DNA of 64,000 nt from Durusdinium trenchii (taxonomy: Eukaryota > Sar > Dinophyceae > Suessiales > Symbiodiniaceae), in contig CAXAMN010022862.1 in the NCBI GenBank assembly GCA_963970005.1, positions 264,077 through 328,076 on the forward strand. The letters are read 5' to 3'. The notes beneath the pieces were generated by a model that saw nothing but the letters and a program-made list of their open reading frames with translations, ran no database searches and was not told where the DNA came from. Every line of letters begins with the position of its first letter. The first letter of the stretch is position 1. The translations under genes and the position numbers were made by a program. This document shows positions 60,140 to 64,000 of this stretch, piece after piece.

Positions 60140-61594
60140 ACATAATGTAATTAACCAACATGTGCACCCATTGAAGCTTCTTTCGAGCACCCAGGCTGCA
60201 AGCAAACCTTCAGGGCATCGCTTCAGGGCGAGCACATCATACCTCCCGTGGTCGTTTCGAGGGTCGCATGACCAAGCTCCGCCGATCGAGCCGAGGGTCG
60301 CGGGTGGAGCACCCGCCATCCTCTGTCGGTCCCAGCCTCCGTGACGCAGGGCAACTGGGGAATTGGGACGCGAACACGGTTGGGACATTCGGAAAAGCAT
60401 CGTTTTTGCGTTAAGTGTGCGAAAAGGACTGCCAAGATCTGCCAAGCCTTGCAACTATCTGAACAACTGCGACCAGAATCCTTGGGCCCTGGCACTGCAT
60501 CAAAGCCATCCTGCAAAGCTTGCCTCCCAGGAAGATGCATGAGAAAAGCCACGTTTCGGAGTCATGAGTCAACTTGTGTCAATTTGGCAATCATGCCAAG
60601 AACCTTGTTGCTTCGAGCCGTTCTGCTGGCCGCCCAGGACCTCAGCGTTAAGTTAAAACGTGAAGGCTGTAACAGTAGTTGTACCGGATTGTAGCAGTTG
60701 TTGCATGATGACATGCTTCTTCTCCTGTTTATCAACTTATCAGTATCATTCTTCGGTTCTGAGATCTTCAAGGTTTCAAGGGAGTTGGATGATGTTGGAT
60801 GTGCATCTCCGTCACGGCCTGTAATTTCGTGCATTGATCGATGATGACATGACTCTCCAAAAAGTGATTTCATGCTTCCAATACGGAGACCGATTCAGAC
60901 CACTTCATGCCTTTGCCCCAAGCTGTCCGGGCCAAGGTCCAAGCTGTCAGCGCCCAAACAAATCGTGGCCTTGGCGCGGAGGGCGCCGGAAGGACTTCAC
61001 GCAGGGCACCACGAAACACATGGTGGGCCCCAAGTCACATAGCACAGGCTCCGTTGATCAACATATCAGTGCATTGGCCAGTTGTGGCTGGTGTTGCTCT
61101 CCCGCCAACAAGTGCGCACTGCAAAAGGCTGCTTTGCTCCTTGATGTTGCTTGGTTCAAACTCAAGAAAAATTGGAACACCTCAGCTTAAGCTGCAATTT
61201 TGGAAGGAGGTAGGCACGGTCTGAGCTGGAAAAATAGTTCTTTATTGGTCGAGACGGGTGGCAGCATCTCTACGACCAGTGCTCTGCGAGCTGCGAATGC
61301 TGACTCTGATCTGGGACATCGGCCTCCGCGAGCTCCAAGCCATGTCGCACTATCCCCTTCCAAGTGCTGCTCAACAAAAGAGACAAACACGATTAGAGTA
61401 GTTTCAGAGTAGATGGCGCAAACCCCAAGAGGTCTTTCAAATGGGGTCCATATTAACCTTTGGGGGACCGTGCCATCTGAAACCACTATACAAGCGAGAT
61501 TCTTGGCCGCGCGACCTGTGACGCAAAAGCACCCACCAGCTTTGGCCAAACTGATATACATGTCCTGTCCCCACGCCTCCATCTTTGCCCCCAA
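60140..61594 (-). CDS. Exon-like segments of unrecognised gene(s)
   Basis: 61187-61594 minus (135 residues) reads QDMYISLAKAGGCFCVTGRA, ACIVVSDGTVPQRLIWTPFE and later VEQHLEGDSATWLGARGGRC and SAFAARRALVVEMLPPVS. About 60960-61040 minus reads LGPTMCFVVPCVKSFRRPPR. About 60580-60680 minus reads PSRFNLTLRSWAASRTARSN. About 60150-60330 minus reads DVLALKRCPEGLLAAWVLER. They may be parts of the first gene of the minus-strand block in this window. No family recognised. Confidence 0.38.
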
Positions 61595-61909
61595 ATCTCC
61601 GTCGGGTTGTTTCCACCCTCACAAGTCACAGTGCTTCTGACGAATCCGCAAAAGCACTGCCGCTAAGCTGGCGGCTTGGCACGTCGTCAGGTTGCCTGTT
61701 GGTCAGTCGAATTGCTGCTACACCCGGCTGAGCAACGGGGGATAGGGGACACACGGCAGGTCAGGTGTTTGTATTTCTTGACTAGTGTTTTTGGGGGCTC
61801 CGAAATCCTCACCTGGGTATGCCTGTGGGCCCCTCTCTACTCCACGCCTACCTCCTCTATACAGCGAGAGGGCCCCAAAAGGGAGCGGCACACAAACAAA
61901 CGCAATCTC

Positions 61910-61936
61910 GACAGATAGATAGATAGATAGATAGAT
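61910..61936. repeat. (GATA)n microsatellite
   Basis: About six AGAT units. The complementary motif TATC/ATCT occurs at 62545-62564, at the right edge of the first large repeat copy. Confidence 0.9.
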
Positions 61937-62024
61937 AAAGAGGTTACAATACTATATACTATAGACATGTGAATATATGAGTACCTGAGAAAGGGGGGAC
62001 GAAAGCCAGCTGCCGCTTCATTAC

Positions 62025-63085
62025 GGCAAGCCGGAAAAACGTTCGGTGCGTGTGGACGCCGCGAGAAGCATCCACTCGACCGAGGACATGGTGCAAGTAT
62101 AGTATATATATACTAGGGGGGCACGAGCCCTATGCGGATATGTAGTCAACCCCGCAGGCATCCCCACCGAAGCTCAGTCCAAATTCATGGACTTGAACTC
62201 ATGTCACTTTCGGTTCTCTATGGATTTGGCGAGTTGCAGGTTGCCCTACGTTCTCCACTCAAGTCCTCTATGCCCATTGCCCAATTAGTCTACAAAGCCC
62301 TTCATGATGCTAATGATGCACTACTTGGCGTCCACTACATCACTCGCATCACCAGACCCCATTTACATTGCTTTTCGGACCCTCGCTTTGGAGCGCTCTC
62401 CCCCACCAAGCTCTAAGTTCATCCGTTCATCCTATCAAAAGGTTCCGCTCAGCGACCACCCCACCCCCACACCCCCTTAACTCACTTCGTTCGCCCTAGA
62501 AGCTCGAGCCTTGCCTATCGGCTGGCTTTTGTTAGTATATAGAATTTATCTGTCTATCTATCTGCGCCGGCAAGCCGGAAAAACGTTCGGTGCGTGTGGA
62601 CGCCGCGAGAAGCATCCACTCGACCGAGGACATGGTGCAAGTATAGTATATATATACTAGGGGGGCACGAGCCCTATGCGGATATGTAGTCAACCCCGCA
62701 GGCATCCCCACCGAAGCTCAGTCCAAATTCATGGACTTGAACTCATGTCACTTTCGGTTCTCTATGGATTTGGCGAGTTGCAGGTTGCCCTACGTTCTCC
62801 ACTCGAGTCCTCTATGCCCATTGCCCAAAATAGCCTCCAAAGCCCTTCATGATGTTAATGATGCACTACTCGGCGTCCATTACATGACTCGCATCACCAG
62901 ACCCCATTTTCAATGCTTTTCGGACCCTCGCTTTGGAGCCCTCTCCCCCCCCCACCAAGCTCTGGGTTCACCCTATCAAAAGGTCCTGCTCAGCGTCCAC
63001 CCCACCCCGACACCCCCTTAGCTCACTTCGTTCGCCCTAAAAACTCAAGCCTAGCCTATCGGCTGGCTTTCGTTATATATTATAA
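62025..63085. repeat. Large direct tandem duplication, period 544 bp
   Basis: Copy 1 (62025-62568) and copy 2 (62569-about 63085) both start GGCAAGCCGGAAAAACGTTC, contain AAGTATAGTATATATATACTA, then GGGGGGCACGAGCCCTATGC, then a coding-like part (LNSCHFRF or LMSLSVL depending on frame, then SKALHDVNDALLGVHYMTRI) and end CTATCGGCTGGCTTT followed by an AT tract. They differ by scattered substitutions and small indels. No frame is conserved with a common start, so coding is doubtful. Confidence 0.9.
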
Positions 63086-63109
63086 ATATATATAATCCCC
63101 ACCCCTAAG

Positions 63110-63235
63110 GGGGGGGGGACCTGTCTAAATGTAAGCTACATTTTTTGCAACTTTGGGCTTAAAAAATGTAAGTTACATTTTCTTAGGGGCACATTAAAAA
63201 ATGTAAGTTACATTTTTTGAATAAATGTAAGCTGC
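63110..63235. repeat. Repeated imperfect palindrome AAAATGTAA-G-TTACATTTT
   Basis: After a G run, the palindromic word or half of it occurs at about 63127-63144, 63161-63181, 63196-63216 and 63222-63230. Further copies lie at 63802-63822 and 39.2-40.0 kb. Confidence 0.8.
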
Positions 63236-63242
63236 CTTTTTT

Positions 63243-64000
63243 GAGGTTCCGTTTTCTTGACGCCTTTCTGTGTTTTACCTTTTTCCTCTAGACCGTCTTC
63301 CTTTTCTTTCTGCTATTTTTAAGACTTCCAAGCCAGTGACAGAAGCGTGCATGTAAAGTATGTTTCTTATGGTTTCGTTATTGTTTTGGTATGATTTGCT
63401 ATTTTTTCTCAAGCCTTTGGGCAACTCCAAAGCTTGACCTTTTGGTAGCCTTTCCAGGTGGCTTTGGGGAACCTGCCTCCATCCTTCGGAAAAGGAAAGC
63501 CATACCAAAATCATATCAAAACTATATCAAAATCATAACAAAACCATAAGCGTTACACGTTTCTTATGGTTTTCTTAGGACCCAGCCACCCTGGCCATCT
63601 CTTACCTCCACAACCCAACCTAGTTTCAAGCCCTTGAGCCATTCCAAGGCCTTTTGACCTTTTGGTAGCCTTTCCAGGTGGCTTTCAACTTTCCATATTG
63701 ATTGCTTTTTTCCCATATGCATCTTTAGTTCTGTAGATATTTGTAGATTCCATATGTTGCCTTTCAATGTCTAGGTGCATACCACCGGTTTAGGGGCGTC
63801 CCAAAATGTAGCTTACATTTTTGGAGGTTCCGTTTTCTTAACGCCTTTCTGTGTTTTCCCCCTTCTCCTCTAGACCTTTCTTCCTTTTCTTCATGCTTTT
63901 CCTGTGTTTCGCAACACGTCTCTTCGAGCCACTCCCGAAGAGATCCACGCCCTCCCCCCTCTCGTCGGGCGGGTGGACGACGCTCGTACGACCCCCCCCC
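63243..64000. repeat. Interspersed direct repeats up to the window end
   Basis: A segment beginning GAGGTTCCGTTTTCTT and running through GACGCCTTTCTGTGTTTT and CCTCTAGAC is present at 63243-63320 and 63823-63900. A second, GACCTTTTGGTAGCCTTTCC then AGGTGGCTTT, is at 63436-63465 and 63656-63685. Minus-strand frames over the latter (63275-63514 and 63564-63767) both contain SHLERLPKGQ. No gene is supported. Confidence 0.75.

Noticed and set aside
62132-63021. The 94- and 96-codon frames in the two 544-bp copies as a duplicated gene
   Set aside because: They start at different points and frames, and indels between copies do not preserve reading frame.
1-64000. CRISPR arrays, bacterial operons and dinoflagellate spliced-leader sequence
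   Set aside because: No regularly spaced repeats with unique spacers, no operon-like gene runs, and no recognisable spliced-leader relic were seen by eye; a faint GTTTGGCTCAA at about 8234 is too short to count.

Overview
The window looks like nuclear DNA from a dinoflagellate, most likely a Symbiodiniaceae-type alga. Genes are split into many short exons. Several introns seem to use GC or GA donors as well as GT. Genes run in long one-way blocks, and simple repeats and non-LTR retrotransposons with C2H2 fingers are abundant. No tool was run: family names rest on motifs read by eye, exon edges are approximate, and most exons are too short to show as clean ORFs. LEFT BLOCK (1 to about 21.1 kb), mainly plus strand: the 3' end of elongation factor 2 (1-641); a multi-exon protein arginine methyltransferase-like gene (about 1.1-6.4 kb) whose introns hold a large trinucleotide microsatellite; a multi-exon membrane protein resembling the bacterial DUF3556 family (about 8.5-12.2 kb); exons of unrecognised genes at 14.4-15.1 kb and 18.8-21.1 kb; and a probable minus-strand gene at 15.2-16.5 kb. 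A 10-N assembly gap at 18222-18231 sits inside a minisatellite. CENTRE (about 21.1-39.2 kb): a strikingly AT-rich, gene-poor island. It is interrupted by a near full-length non-LTR retroelement (about 21.6-28.5 kb), a decayed fragment of nuclear-type 28S rRNA (about 30.3-31.0 kb), a minus-strand retroelement remnant with an RNase H tail (about 31.5-32.9 kb), a tandem repeat (32.9-33.3 kb), a GC-richer gene-like remnant (36.1-37.1 kb) and a tRNA-like fragment (38.26-38.30 kb). RIGHT BLOCK (about 40-62 kb), mainly minus strand: a well-supported EF-hand plus DUF3626-like gene (41.5-47.0 kb), then clusters of exon-like segments of unrecognised genes (Cys-rich, possible cold-shock-like and membrane-spanning), and repeats from 61.9 kb to the end. 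The two blocks therefore converge on the AT-rich island, the arrangement expected at a boundary between dinoflagellate unidirectional gene blocks. The most unusual feature is the retroelement. It carries endonuclease and reverse transcriptase, a string of C2H2 zinc fingers, an overlapping ORF in another frame, and a C-terminal ubiquitin-specific-protease-like domain with recognisable Cys, His and Asp boxes. A retroelement encoding a deubiquitinase-like domain is the best candidate here for an undescribed system.
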